Positions 1-5,293 of a stretch of DNA of 10,425 nt are shown here, one piece after another. This DNA comes from an uncultured Leucobacter sp. (GTDB lineage Bacteria > Actinomycetota > Actinomycetes > Actinomycetales > Microbacteriaceae), in the NCBI GenBank assembly GCA_937872275.1, contig CALMSE010000313.1, positions 1-10,425 of the forward strand, given 5' to 3'. Below the pieces are notes generated by a model. The model had not been told where the DNA came from. It was given only the letters and a program-made list of their open reading frames with translations, and made no database searches. The position numbers and the translations under genes are program-made. Each line of letters opens with the position of its first letter. Position 1 is the stretch's first letter.

Positions 1-288
1 CACGAGCGCCATCTCCTCGGGCGGCCCGTCGATCGGCTTCCCGTCGATGAGGGCGGCCCCGGAGGTGATGGACTGCAGCCCGGTGAGGCATTTCAGGAGG
101 GTGGTCTTCCCGATGCCGGAGGGGCCGACGATGCAGACGATCTCGCCGGCCTGCACGTCGAAGGTGAGGTCCGCGATGACGGGGACCTCGCCCTTCTTGG
201 TGTCGTAGGTCTTCGCGAGGCCGCGCACGCTGAGGCGGGGGGTGGCCGTGGCGGAGGCGTCGGCGAGGCGGGGGGTCGGGGTGCTCAT
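1..288 (-). CDS. ABC transporter ATP-binding protein, SsuB/TauB/NrtD-like (3' part missing)
   Basis: This is the N-terminal 96 residues of the cytoplasmic ATPase that powers the two permeases encoded just upstream; the gene leaves the window at position 1. A Walker A loop, GPSGIGKTT, is visible at residues 55-63. It follows a typical first beta-strand region (LSVRGLAKTY, 19-28) and the aromatic-containing stretch that stacks on adenine. The Q-loop, signature, Walker B and switch histidine lie outside the window. The ATG (288-286) overlaps the TGA of the permease as ATGA, so translation is probably coupled. The first ~18 residues are a Pro/Thr/Ala-rich tail before the fold. Assignment to the nitrate/sulfonate/taurine class rests on the SsuC-like partner permeases rather than on the ATPase itself. 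Confidence 0.9.
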   Translation of the reverse strand, partial: MSTPTPRLADASATATPRLSVRGLAKTYDTKKGEVPVIADLTFDVQAGEIVCIVGPSGIGKTTLLKCLTGLQSITSGAALIDGKPIDGPPEEMALV

Positions 289-1121
289 AGGTTCTTCTCC
301 TGCTGACGGATCGAGATGTACCAGCGCAGCACGCTGCGGCGGAAGAGGGTGAACAGGGCGGTCGCGAGGTATCCGAGGACGCCCAGGACGAGGATCCCGA
401 CCCACATGTCGGCGATCATGAAGGACTGCTGCGCGATCAGGGTCGCCGCGCCGAGTCCGTTGGAGGAGCCGAGCATCTCGGAAGCGATCATCACGACGAA
501 CGCGACGATCAGACTGACCTGCATGCCCGAGAGGATGCGGGGCGACGCCTCGGGGATCGCGACGGAGAAGATCCGGTCCCACCAGCTCAGCCGGTAGATC
601 CGTCCCACGCTCACCCGGTCGGGGTCCAGGGCGTGGATGCCGTCGATCGTGGAGATCAGCACGGGGAAGAACGCGGACAGCGTGATCGAGAGGATGCGGG
701 TCTCGTTGCCGAAGCCGATGAGGGACACGAAGATCGGCACGAGCGCGACCGGGGGGATCGCGCGGAAGAAGTGGATCGTGGGCTCGATCAGCCAGGACAG
801 CCACCGCACGGTGCCCAGGGCGATGCCGAAGATCACGCCGAGGAGGGAGGCGAGGACGAAGGAGAGCACGAGGTTGCCGACGGAGGAGCCCACGTTGCCC
901 CAGAACACGGGGGTCGCGGCGAGCTGCCAGAGACGTTCGAGGATCGTTTTGAGCGGGGGGAAGAACGCGTTCGTGGAGTTCGCGGAGGCGAACCACCACC
1001 AGGCCAGCAGCAGGATCGGCACGAGGATCTCGGCGCCGATGAGGACCCCGCGGGGGGTGCCGGTGCGGCGTTGCCGGCGCGCGACCCGGGTGCGGGTCGG
1101 GATCGAGGAGGTCAGCGTCAT
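285..1121 (-). CDS. ABC transporter permease 2, SsuC/TauC-like
   Basis: A 278-residue inner-membrane permease of the BPD_transp_1 superfamily. It has a basic cytoplasmic N-terminus (residues 10-24), a first membrane helix at about 27-45, and further hydrophobic segments near 82-103, 123-137, 144-160, 202-217 and 240-260. The cytoplasmic EAA coupling loop is at about 171-196, with the G-N(x)-I-x-P pattern seen as VGRIYRLSWW...FSVAIPEASP. The start is the ATG at 1121-1119, whose A is also the last base of the upstream permease stop (TGATG). A much longer open frame runs to 1835, but that part is only a shadow of permease 1. Family members often work as homodimers; two distinct adjacent permeases suggest a heterodimer here (inference). 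Substrate unknown. Confidence 0.93.
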   Translation of the reverse strand: MTLTSSIPTRTRVARRQRRTGTPRGVLIGAEILVPILLLAWWWFASANSTNAFFPPLKTILERLWQLAATPVFWGNVGSSVGNLVLSFVLASLLGVIFGIALGTVRWLSWLIEPTIHFFRAIPPVALVPIFVSLIGFGNETRILSITLSAFFPVLISTIDGIHALDPDRVSVGRIYRLSWWDRIFSVAIPEASPRILSGMQVSLIVAFVVMIASEMLGSSNGLGAATLIAQQSFMIADMWVGILVLGVLGYLATALFTLFRRSVLRWYISIRQQEKNL

Positions 1122-1897
1122 CAGTTGCTCGCTTTCCGGTACTGGGGGTGCCAGTGCAGGAGGCGACGCTCGCCCCATTGGCTGAGCCCCTGCACGACGA
1201 GGCCGAGGATCCCGAGGATCAGGACGTAGGCGAAGAGTTCGTCCTGGTTCCCGGAGATCTGGGTCAGGAGCAGGGATTGGCCCAGGCCGGGGCCGCCGCC
1301 GAGGAGGCCCGCGACGACGGCGACCACGACCGCGGTCGGGGCCGCGACCCGGACCGCGGTCCCGATGTATGGGAGCGCGGAGGGCAGCACGATGCTCGAC
1401 AGGATCGAACCGCGGCTGAGCCCGTAGGACTGCCCGGTCGCGCGCGCGACGGGGTCGGTGTCGAACACGCCCGCGGAGGTCTGGACCACGATCGCGACGA
1501 AGCAGCCGATGAACACGAGGAACACGCCCATGCCTGCGGTCGGGCCCAGGACGAGGACCACGACGGGCAGGATCACGATCGGGGGGATGGGTTTCAGGAA
1601 CTCGAGCGGGACGCGGGTCGCATGCATCGCGAGGGGAGAGACCCCGATCGCGACGCCCAGGACGATGCCCGCGATCGTCGCGATGATGAGTCCGGACAGG
1701 GCCATGTAGATCGTGTCCCAGGTCGCGGCCCACATCTCGGGGGTCGTGACGAGGCGGGCCAGGGCGCTGATCGCGTCGGTCGCGGCCGGCAGCGGCGACG
1801 AGGCGAGCGGGCCGATCGTCGCGGCGAACTGCCATACGCCCAACGCCGCAACGGCACCGAGCGCGCCGACGCCGTACTGAGCGAGACGACTGCTCAT
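1121..1897 (-). CDS. ABC transporter permease 1, SsuC/TauC-like
   Basis: A 258-residue integral-membrane permease. Hydrophobic helices lie at about 8-29, 62-85, 104-118, 122-139, 185-200 and 222-238. The EAA loop is at 151-178 (ARATGQSYGL...VLPSALPYI), the site that contacts the ATPase. The ATG at 1897-1895 overlaps the stop of a 22-codon leader (ATGA), and no good Shine-Dalgarno sequence sits directly before it. Translation therefore probably depends on re-initiation from the leader, whose own AAGGAG is strong. The gene overlaps permease 2 by one base. A decayed copy of its first ~30 codons lies 0.2 kb upstream at about 2115-2213. With the orphan binding proteins at 2221-3255 and 4159-5181 it could form an uptake system for a small organic anion (inference). 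Confidence 0.93.
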   Translation of the reverse strand: MSSRLAQYGVGALGAVAALGVWQFAATIGPLASSPLPAATDAISALARLVTTPEMWAATWDTIYMALSGLIIATIAGIVLGVAIGVSPLAMHATRVPLEFLKPIPPIVILPVVVLVLGPTAGMGVFLVFIGCFVAIVVQTSAGVFDTDPVARATGQSYGLSRGSILSSIVLPSALPYIGTAVRVAAPTAVVVAVVAGLLGGGPGLGQSLLLTQISGNQDELFAYVLILGILGLVVQGLSQWGERRLLHWHPQYRKASN

Positions 1898-1962
1898 GAT
1901 GCTCGGCCCGGCCTTCCGATCGCGTGCCCGGGCACTCCGAGCGGGTGGGGTGTCTTCTTCAT
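1894..1962 (-). pseudogene. 22-codon leader: deletion scar of a substrate-binding protein gene
   Basis: This short frame starts MKKTPHPLG and ends HAIGRPGRAS, with its TGA overlapping the permease ATG as ATGA. It has AAGGAG six bases before its ATG, in the same GACGAAGGAGTCG context as binding protein C. The first ten bases after the ATG (AAGAAGACAC) match the start of binding protein B (codons KKTH). Its 3' end, ACGCGATCG plus seven unmatched bases then GGGC(C/T)GAGC, matches the last codons and stop of binding protein B in the same frame, with the stop TGA changed to CGA. So it looks like an in-frame deletion that joined the head and tail of an ancestral SBP gene. It may still serve as a coupling leader for the permease. 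The chance that it is an unrelated upstream ORF is modest. Confidence 0.7.
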
Positions 1963-2023
1963 CTCCGACTCCTTCGTCGTCTTCCCCGGACTGTCTCCGT
2001 CGGCGGTGACTCGGCGGATTTTA

Positions 2024-2041
2024 AATCACCAAGCGGTGACT
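2024..2041. promoter_or_regulatory. Operator A1 (TetR-type palindrome)
   Basis: AATCACCAAGCGGTGACT has arms (A)TCACC/GGTGA around a 4-bp centre. It matches the perfect 18-bp palindrome C1 in 15 of 18 positions. It covers the predicted transcription start of the permease operon. There is no adjacent TetR gene here, so a repressor acting in trans, most plausibly the one at 5390-5986, is inferred. Confidence 0.6.
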
Positions 2042-2043
2042 CA

Positions 2044-2078
2044 AGAATAGTCTCCACCTGGTGTCCAAAAATAACGAG
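2044..2078 (-). promoter_or_regulatory. Promoter A of the permease operon
   Basis: On the minus strand TATTCT (2049-2044) is the best -10 box and is kept in the same place in regions B and C. No good TTGACA lies 17 bp upstream. The usual -35 position is occupied by the TAAC/GTTA repeats (2072-2075 and 2083-2086), which suggests a weak promoter helped by an activator. Predicted start is near 2037, giving about 75 bases before the leader ATG. Confidence 0.5.
2049..2066. promoter_or_regulatory. Operator A2
   Basis: AGTCTCCACCTGGTGTCC is an imperfect version of the same AGTCnCCA-NN-TGGTGnCT pattern. It lies exactly 25 bp from A1, between the -10 and the TAAC repeats. The same spacing is found in B and C. 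Confidence 0.55.
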
Positions 2079-2086
2079 CGGGTAAC
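2072..2086. repeat. TAAC-N7-TAAC direct repeat (region A)
   Basis: TAAC at 2072 and 2083, 11 bp apart, starting 23 and 34 bp after the start of operator A2. Identical offsets occur in regions B and C. An 11-bp direct repeat beside a weak -35 is typical of winged-helix response regulators of the OmpR/PhoB class, but the actual binder is unknown. Confidence 0.5.
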
Positions 2087-2114
2087 GATCGGTTCTTCGC
2101 GGCGCGGGGGAGGC

Positions 2115-2213
2115 GGGGCGGACGGGATGGCCGTGGCGGCGAACCGCCGGAGGCGGAACGCCGCCACGACACCGAGCGCGCCGATCCCGCGCTGAACCGG
2201 TCGACAACCCTGC
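2115..2213 (-). pseudogene. Decayed N-terminal fragment of permease 1
   Basis: Read on the minus strand just after the binding protein B stop, this stretch gives QRGIGALGVVAA and then RRFAAT. It aligns with permease 1 residues 7-30 (QYGVGALGAVAA, WQFAAT): about 14 of 24 identical, with GGCGCGCTCGGTG and GGTTCGCCGCCACG almost unchanged in DNA. The ATG is lost (CTG/CAG at the equivalent place), and the frame runs straight into promoter region A. This is what remains of a permease gene that once followed binding protein B. The homology then breaks off at region A. Confidence 0.65.
2132..2168 (-). terminator. Hairpin downstream of binding protein B
   Basis: CGTGGCGGCG (2132-2141) pairs perfectly with CGCCGCCACG (2159-2168). 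An AA/AA internal loop and an inner CCGCC-GGA-GGCGG stem follow. It lies about 55 bases after the binding protein B stop, inside the permease remnant. There is no T-tract; GC-rich hairpins without U-tails are common terminators in actinomycetes. It would isolate unit B from the permease operon. Confidence 0.5.
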
Positions 2214-2220
2214 AGGGCGC

Positions 2221-3255
2221 TCAGCCCAGCTGCACGATCGCGTTCTCGAGCTTCGTGCCCTCCGGGAGGAAGCCGATGGAGATCAGGTTGCCGACGATGT
2301 GGTCGACGTGATCCTGCGTCACCTGCTCGGTGGGCCAGTAGATCTTGCCGGCCTTCTCGACGGGGATGTCGAGCCCGGCGAGTGCGACGCCCGCGGCGAT
2401 CGACTCGTCGAGGTGGTCGTTCGCGTAGGCGTTCGCCTGCAGGATCGCGCGCTTGAAGGCCGCGACGAGCTCGGGATCCTCGTTCGCCAGCGTCTCGCTG
2501 GTGAGCCAGAAGCTGCTCGGGCCCACGCCGAAGAACGCGGCTGCGGGGGAGGCGATCCGCACCATCCCGGCCTCTTCGGCCTTGAGGGTGAAGGGGTTCA
2601 CCGGGATCGCGGCGTCCACGTCCCCGTTCTTCAGGGATTCGACCATCGAGGTGAAGTCGAGGGCGACCCAGTTGATCGACGCGGGATCGACGCCGGCGTC
2701 GAGGAGGGCCTGGCTGGCGGTCGCTTCGAGGTTCGCCTTGCGCGCGTTCACCGCGATCGACTTGCCCTCGAGCTGCTCGAGCGAGGTGATGCCCGAGTCG
2801 GGGCGCACGTAGACGCCGGTGTCGTCGTAGAGGTCGAGCTCGGGGCCGGGCTCGACGCCCTCCGGGAAGCCGCTCGCCCCTGCGACGATCTGCACCGGCA
2901 CGCCCTGGGAGCGCGCGTTCGCGAATACGACGCCGGGCGCGAAGGCGAAGTCGACCTGCCCGCCCTGAAGGGCTGCGACACCGGCCGGCGGGTTCGCGAC
3001 GGTGGTGATCTCGATGGCCAGGTTCTCCTCTTCCAAGAAGCCCTGCTCATCGGCGATCTGGAGCACGACGTCGGACATGATGCCGACGGCCGCGACCTTG
3101 ACGGTGCGCACCTCGCCGCTGCCGGAGGCGTCGTTCGTCGGTGCGCTCGACGAGTCGGGTTCTGCGGCGGGGGAGGAGCAGGCCGAGAGCGCGAGCGCCG
3201 CGGCCGGTATGAGCGCGAGCGCCGAGAGCAGGCGGTGTGTCTTCTTCAATGTCAT
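2221..3255 (-). CDS. Lipoprotein substrate-binding protein B (NMT1/THI5, SsuA/TauA-like)
   Basis: A 344-residue extracytoplasmic binding protein anchored as a lipoprotein. The signal peptide has KKTHR followed by a hydrophobic Ala/Leu core and lipobox LSAC at 23-26, so the mature protein begins at Cys26. A Ser/Pro/Asp-rich linker follows, then the periplasmic-binding fold with NPPAGVAALQGGQVDFAFAPG, LEGKSIAVNARKANLE and WVALDFTS. All of these recur nearly unchanged in binding protein C, a clear paralogue. The ATG at 3255 leaves only three bases after AAGGAG. The TTG at 3249 gives nine bases, and its KKT start lines up with the other copies, so TTG may be the true start. No intact permease follows; it probably feeds the permeases encoded at 285-1897 (inference). 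Expression is probably repressed by the divergent TetR at 3484-4071. Ligand unknown. Confidence 0.92.
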   Translation of the reverse strand: MTLKKTHRLLSALALIPAAALALSACSSPAAEPDSSSAPTNDASGSGEVRTVKVAAVGIMSDVVLQIADEQGFLEEENLAIEITTVANPPAGVAALQGGQVDFAFAPGVVFANARSQGVPVQIVAGASGFPEGVEPGPELDLYDDTGVYVRPDSGITSLEQLEGKSIAVNARKANLEATASQALLDAGVDPASINWVALDFTSMVESLKNGDVDAAIPVNPFTLKAEEAGMVRIASPAAAFFGVGPSSFWLTSETLANEDPELVAAFKRAILQANAYANDHLDESIAAGVALAGLDIPVEKAGKIYWPTEQVTQDHVDHIVGNLISIGFLPEGTKLENAIVQLG

Positions 3256-3273
3256 CGACTCCTTTGTCTGGTA

Positions 3274-3291
3274 ATCACCTCGGATGGTGAT
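3274..3291. promoter_or_regulatory. Extra palindrome in the binding protein B leader
   Basis: ATCACC-TCGGAT-GGTGAT, a perfect 6-bp inverted repeat with a 6-bp centre, sits in the 5' UTR just before the Shine-Dalgarno sequence. The half-sites are those of the other operators but the centre is two bases longer. A comparable GTCTCC-GTCGGC-GGTGAC lies at 1993-2010 in region A. It could be an auxiliary operator or an RNA hairpin. Confidence 0.4.
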
Positions 3292-3292
3292 C

Positions 3293-3310
3293 CCCTCGGT
3301 CGTGCGAGGG
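3293..3310 (-). other. Small 5' UTR hairpin of binding protein B
   Basis: CCCTCG and CGAGGG (6 bp, loop GTCGTG) lie between the predicted start of transcription and the ribosome binding site. No known riboswitch was recognised. It may simply stabilise the leader. Confidence 0.3.
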
Positions 3311-3317
3311 ATTTTAA

Positions 3318-3335
3318 AATCACCACATGGCCATT
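3318..3335. promoter_or_regulatory. Operator B1
   Basis: AATCACCACATGGCCATT corresponds by position to A1 and C1, but its right half reads TGGCCATT instead of TGGTGACT. It overlaps the predicted transcription start of binding protein B, consistent with repression by the divergent TetR. Confidence 0.5.
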
Positions 3336-3337
3336 TA

Positions 3338-3372
3338 AGAATAATCTCCACTTGGCCGTTAACGGTAACAAG
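3338..3372 (-). promoter_or_regulatory. Promoter B of binding protein B
   Basis: TATTCT (minus strand, 3343-3338) is the -10 box, placed exactly as in A and C. The -35 zone carries the GTTA repeats (TAAC at 3366 and 3377 on the plus strand) rather than a TTGACA. Predicted start is near 3331, leaving a leader of roughly 75-80 bases. Confidence 0.5.
3343..3360. promoter_or_regulatory. Operator B2
   Basis: AATCTCCACTTGGCCGTT begins 25 bp from the start of B1 and keeps the CTCCA left half of A2 and C2. Its right half is of the TGGCC type peculiar to unit B. Confidence 0.5.
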
Positions 3373-3380
3373 CAGATAAC
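3366..3380. repeat. TAAC-N7-TAAC direct repeat (region B)
   Basis: TAAC at 3366 and 3377, 11 bp apart and 23/34 bp from the start of B2, exactly as in regions A and C. A third TAAC at 3360-3363 overlaps the end of operator B2 and has no counterpart in the other copies. Confidence 0.5.
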
Positions 3381-3384
3381 TATT

Positions 3385-3402
3385 CGCGGCCAATTGGCGA
3401 TG
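3385..3402. promoter_or_regulatory. Operator B3, facing the TetR gene
   Basis: CGCGGCCAATTGGCGATG contains the perfect 10-bp palindrome GCCAATTGGC. It lies 42 bp from the start of B2, the same distance as C3 from C2, and about 38 bp upstream of the TetR -10, where it could mediate autoregulation. Confidence 0.5.
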
Positions 3403-3440
3403 AACAGCGATCCGTCGGAGGAGAGCCCGCGCAGGATCGC

Positions 3441-3446
3441 TAGGCT
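3441..3446 (+). promoter_or_regulatory. -10 box of the TetR B gene
   Basis: TAGGCT, 43 bp before the ATG. The TetR C gene has TAGGAT 41 bp before its ATG within a similar surrounding sequence. No convincing -35 was found. A transcript from here would start near 3453. Confidence 0.4.
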
Positions 3447-3483
3447 CTCAGTGGAATCGGGAACGAGGAATCCGGGATATCGA

Positions 3484-4071
3484 ATGCCGAAGATCGTGGA
3501 TCATGACGAGCGCCGCGCGCACATCGTCGAGGCCGTGACGCAGATCATCATTCGCGACGGCTTCGACCGGGTAACCATGCGCGAGATCGCCGCGGAGGCC
3601 GGGTTCGTGCACGGAGCGATCACGCGGTACTTCCCGGACAAGCGCAGTCTGCTGATCGCGGCCTTCCTGCAGGTCTTCGAGGAATCGCATCGGCGAACGC
3701 TCGACAGCGTCGAGGGGTTCCGAGGCCTCGATGCGCTCGCCCGCATGACCGAGGTGCTGCTGCCGTTCACTCCGACGAACGCCCGGGTCGTGCTGTGCTT
3801 CTGGGATCGGGCCGCGCAGGATCCGGAGCTCTACGAGATCCACCGGGAGAACTTCGCGCGACGGCAGGAGCTGATCCGCACGCTGCTGCGGCAGGCGCTG
3901 GAAGACGGCGAGATCGCTCCCGGCTTCGACATCGAGCACGGCGTCGACTGGGTCTGCGCCCACAATGCCGGCTGGCAGATGATGGCCGTGCTCGTGCCCG
4001 AATCGACGGCCAAGACCCGGCTGCGGGCGAGCATCGACGCGATGATCGCCGAACTGCGCAGCGCGGGCTGA
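3484..4071 (+). CDS. TetR-family repressor B
   Basis: A 195-residue one-component regulator. The N-terminal helix-turn-helix spans about residues 9-56, with TMREIAAEAG as helix 2 and FVHGAITRYFPDK as the recognition helix and the strongly conserved YF-DK turn. The remaining all-helical domain should hold the ligand pocket and dimer interface. Its first 61 residues differ from TetR C at only ten positions; three of these (F41, V42, T47) are in the recognition helix. It is divergent from binding protein B and probably represses it and itself through B1-B3, with release by the transported compound or a product (inference). The MPKIV start is chosen because it matches the paralogue. An in-frame ATG at 3400 would run through the promoter. 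The long open frame farther upstream is antisense to binding protein B. Confidence 0.93.
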   Translation: MPKIVDHDERRAHIVEAVTQIIIRDGFDRVTMREIAAEAGFVHGAITRYFPDKRSLLIAAFLQVFEESHRRTLDSVEGFRGLDALARMTEVLLPFTPTNARVVLCFWDRAAQDPELYEIHRENFARRQELIRTLLRQALEDGEIAPGFDIEHGVDWVCAHNAGWQMMAVLVPESTAKTRLRASIDAMIAELRSAG

Positions 4072-4083
4072 GGCGGTACCGCC
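4072..4083. repeat. Perfect 12-bp palindrome after TetR B
   Basis: GGCGGTACCGCC follows immediately on the TetR B stop codon. It may be part of the terminator region together with the hairpin at 4097-4125. Confidence 0.35.
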
Positions 4084-4096
4084 GGTGAGACGCCGA

Positions 4097-4125
4097 TGGC
4101 GGCGAGCTGCTGGAGCTCGCCGCCA
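4097..4125. terminator. Bidirectional terminator between TetR B and binding protein C
   Basis: TGGCGGCGAGCT and AGCTCGCCGCCA form a perfect 12-bp stem with a GCTGG loop in the 87-base gap between two convergent genes. No T-tract on either side. Position and stability favour a shared terminator. Confidence 0.65.
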
Positions 4126-4158
4126 CGGCTGCCGACCGCTTCTGCGGCGGGTCGACGG

Positions 4159-5181
4159 CTACTGCGTGTGGAACGCGTTCGAGAGATCGACCGGTGCCGC
4201 CAGGAACTTCAGCTTCACCATCTTGTTCATCATGGTCTCGAGGTTCTTCGGCGCCACATCCGTGGTCCAATAGGGCACCATCACGTCGGCGACGGTCAGC
4301 GGCGAGTTCGTGTAGGTGAGACCGGCCTGGATGGCCTCCTCGGGGTGCTCGTTCGCCCACTCGTTCGACTTGACGATCGCGCGCTGGAAGGCCGCGATGA
4401 TCTCGGGCTTCTGCTCGATGGTCGAGGTGCCGGCCACCCAGTAGCTGGTGGTGCCGCCATCGAAGAAGGCGACCGAGGGCGCCGAGATCTGCGGATTGCC
4501 GGCCTCGAGCGCCTGGGTGGTGAAGGGGCTCACGAGGCCGGCCGCATCGACCGTGCCCTCGTTGAGGGCCGCGACCGCGGAGGTGAAGTCGAGCACGACC
4601 CAGTTCACGCCGGTCTCCGGGTCGATGCCCGCCTCCTGCAGCTCGTCGGCGATGACGACCTCGAGGTGCGCCTTGCGCGCCGGGATCGCGATGGTCCTGC
4701 CCTCGAGCTCCTCGATCGTGGTGATGCCGCTCTTCGCGCTCGCGAAGAGCCCGGTGTCGTCGAACTGGCCGGGGTCGTCGGAGTCCTTGGCCGCAGGGTC
4801 GTAGCCGTGCGAGGCGGCGATCACCTGCACGCCGATGCCCTGACTGAGCGCGTTCAGCAGGGGGATCCCCGGGGTGAAGGTGATGTCGAGCTGGCCGCCC
4901 TGCGCGGCCGCGAGGCCGGCGGGCGGATTCTGCACGATGGAGGTCTCGATCTTCAGTCCCTCCTCCTCGAAGAAGCCCTGCTCCATGCCGGCGATGAGCG
5001 CGCCGTCCGAGGTGAGGCCGACGGTGCCGACCGTCACCGTCGTGAGCTCGGCGGGTGCGCTCGTATCCGCGGTCTCGCCGGGGGTCTCGCTCGGCTGGCC
5101 GCCCGAGGAGCAGGCCGACAGTGCGAGCGCCGCAGCGGGGATCAGCGCGAGCGCGGCGATCAGGCGGGTGTGTTTCTTCAT
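4159..5181 (-). CDS. Lipoprotein substrate-binding protein C (NMT1/THI5, SsuA/TauA-like)
   Basis: A 340-residue exported lipoprotein. KKHTR and an Ala/Leu core lead to the lipobox LSAC at 21-24, so the mature protein starts at Cys24 and continues with a Gly/Ser/Pro/Thr-rich linker. The fold shows NPPAGLAAAQGGQLDITFTPG, LEGRTIAIPARKAHLE, WVVLDFTS and a late AAFQRAIVKSNEWANEHPE helix, each with a counterpart in binding protein B. The ATG at 5181 has AAGGAG six bases upstream. The frame stays open upstream, but there it reads through the promoter and the antisense of TetR C. No permease follows: the gene ends against convergent TetR B. It probably uses the permeases encoded at 285-1897 or others outside the window (inference). 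Regulation by the divergent TetR C is likely. Ligand unknown. Confidence 0.92.
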   Translation of the reverse strand: MKKHTRLIAALALIPAAALALSACSSGGQPSETPGETADTSAPAELTTVTVGTVGLTSDGALIAGMEQGFFEEEGLKIETSIVQNPPAGLAAAQGGQLDITFTPGIPLLNALSQGIGVQVIAASHGYDPAAKDSDDPGQFDDTGLFASAKSGITTIEELEGRTIAIPARKAHLEVVIADELQEAGIDPETGVNWVVLDFTSAVAALNEGTVDAAGLVSPFTTQALEAGNPQISAPSVAFFDGGTTSYWVAGTSTIEQKPEIIAAFQRAIVKSNEWANEHPEEAIQAGLTYTNSPLTVADVMVPYWTTDVAPKNLETMMNKMVKLKFLAAPVDLSNAFHTQ

Positions 5182-5226
5182 GCGCGACTCCTTCGTCAGC
5201 GTGATGTGGACGGCCACTCCTGTTGC

Positions 5227-5244
5227 AGTCACCAAGTGGTGACT
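5227..5244. promoter_or_regulatory. Operator C1 (perfect palindrome)
   Basis: AGTCACCAAGTGGTGACT has 8-bp perfect arms around AG, a typical TetR-dimer site. It covers the predicted transcription start of binding protein C. It is the cleanest of the set and the reference for the others. Confidence 0.7.
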
Positions 5245-5246
5245 AA

Positions 5247-5281
5247 AGAATAGTCTCCAGGCGGTGCCCGATGGTAACGGC
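5247..5281 (-). promoter_or_regulatory. Promoter C of binding protein C
   Basis: TATTCT (minus strand, 5252-5247) lies between operators C1 and C2. The nearest -35-like hexamer, TTACCA (5277-5272), is 19 bp upstream and overlaps the first GTTA repeat. Predicted start is near 5240, with a leader of about 60 bases. A repressor on C1 and C2 would block polymerase. Confidence 0.55.
5252..5269. promoter_or_regulatory. Operator C2
   Basis: AGTCTCCAGGCGGTGCCC, an imperfect copy of C1 placed 25 bp away, between the -10 and the TAAC repeats. Confidence 0.55.
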
Positions 5282-5289
5282 CGCATAAC
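5275..5289. repeat. TAAC-N7-TAAC direct repeat (region C)
   Basis: TAAC at 5275 and 5286, 11 bp apart and 23/34 bp from the start of C2, as in A and B. The seven bases between are not conserved, so the TAAC blocks themselves seem to be under selection. Confidence 0.5.
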
Positions 5290-5293
5290 GATT

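Noticed and set aside
1122..1835. Open frame extending permease 2 to about 516 residues
   Set aside because: The added part is Arg/Pro/Asp-rich low-complexity reading of permease 1 in another frame; the TGATG overlap gives a normal start and family length.
3256..3393. N-terminal extension of binding protein B whose reading resembles one in region A
   Set aside because: The resemblance comes from homologous promoter DNA; in region C the same block is open in a different frame, so it is not a conserved protein.
2299..3483. Long plus-strand frame in front of TetR B
   Set aside because: It is antisense to binding protein B, has shadow composition, and the paralogue shows the true start at MPKIV.
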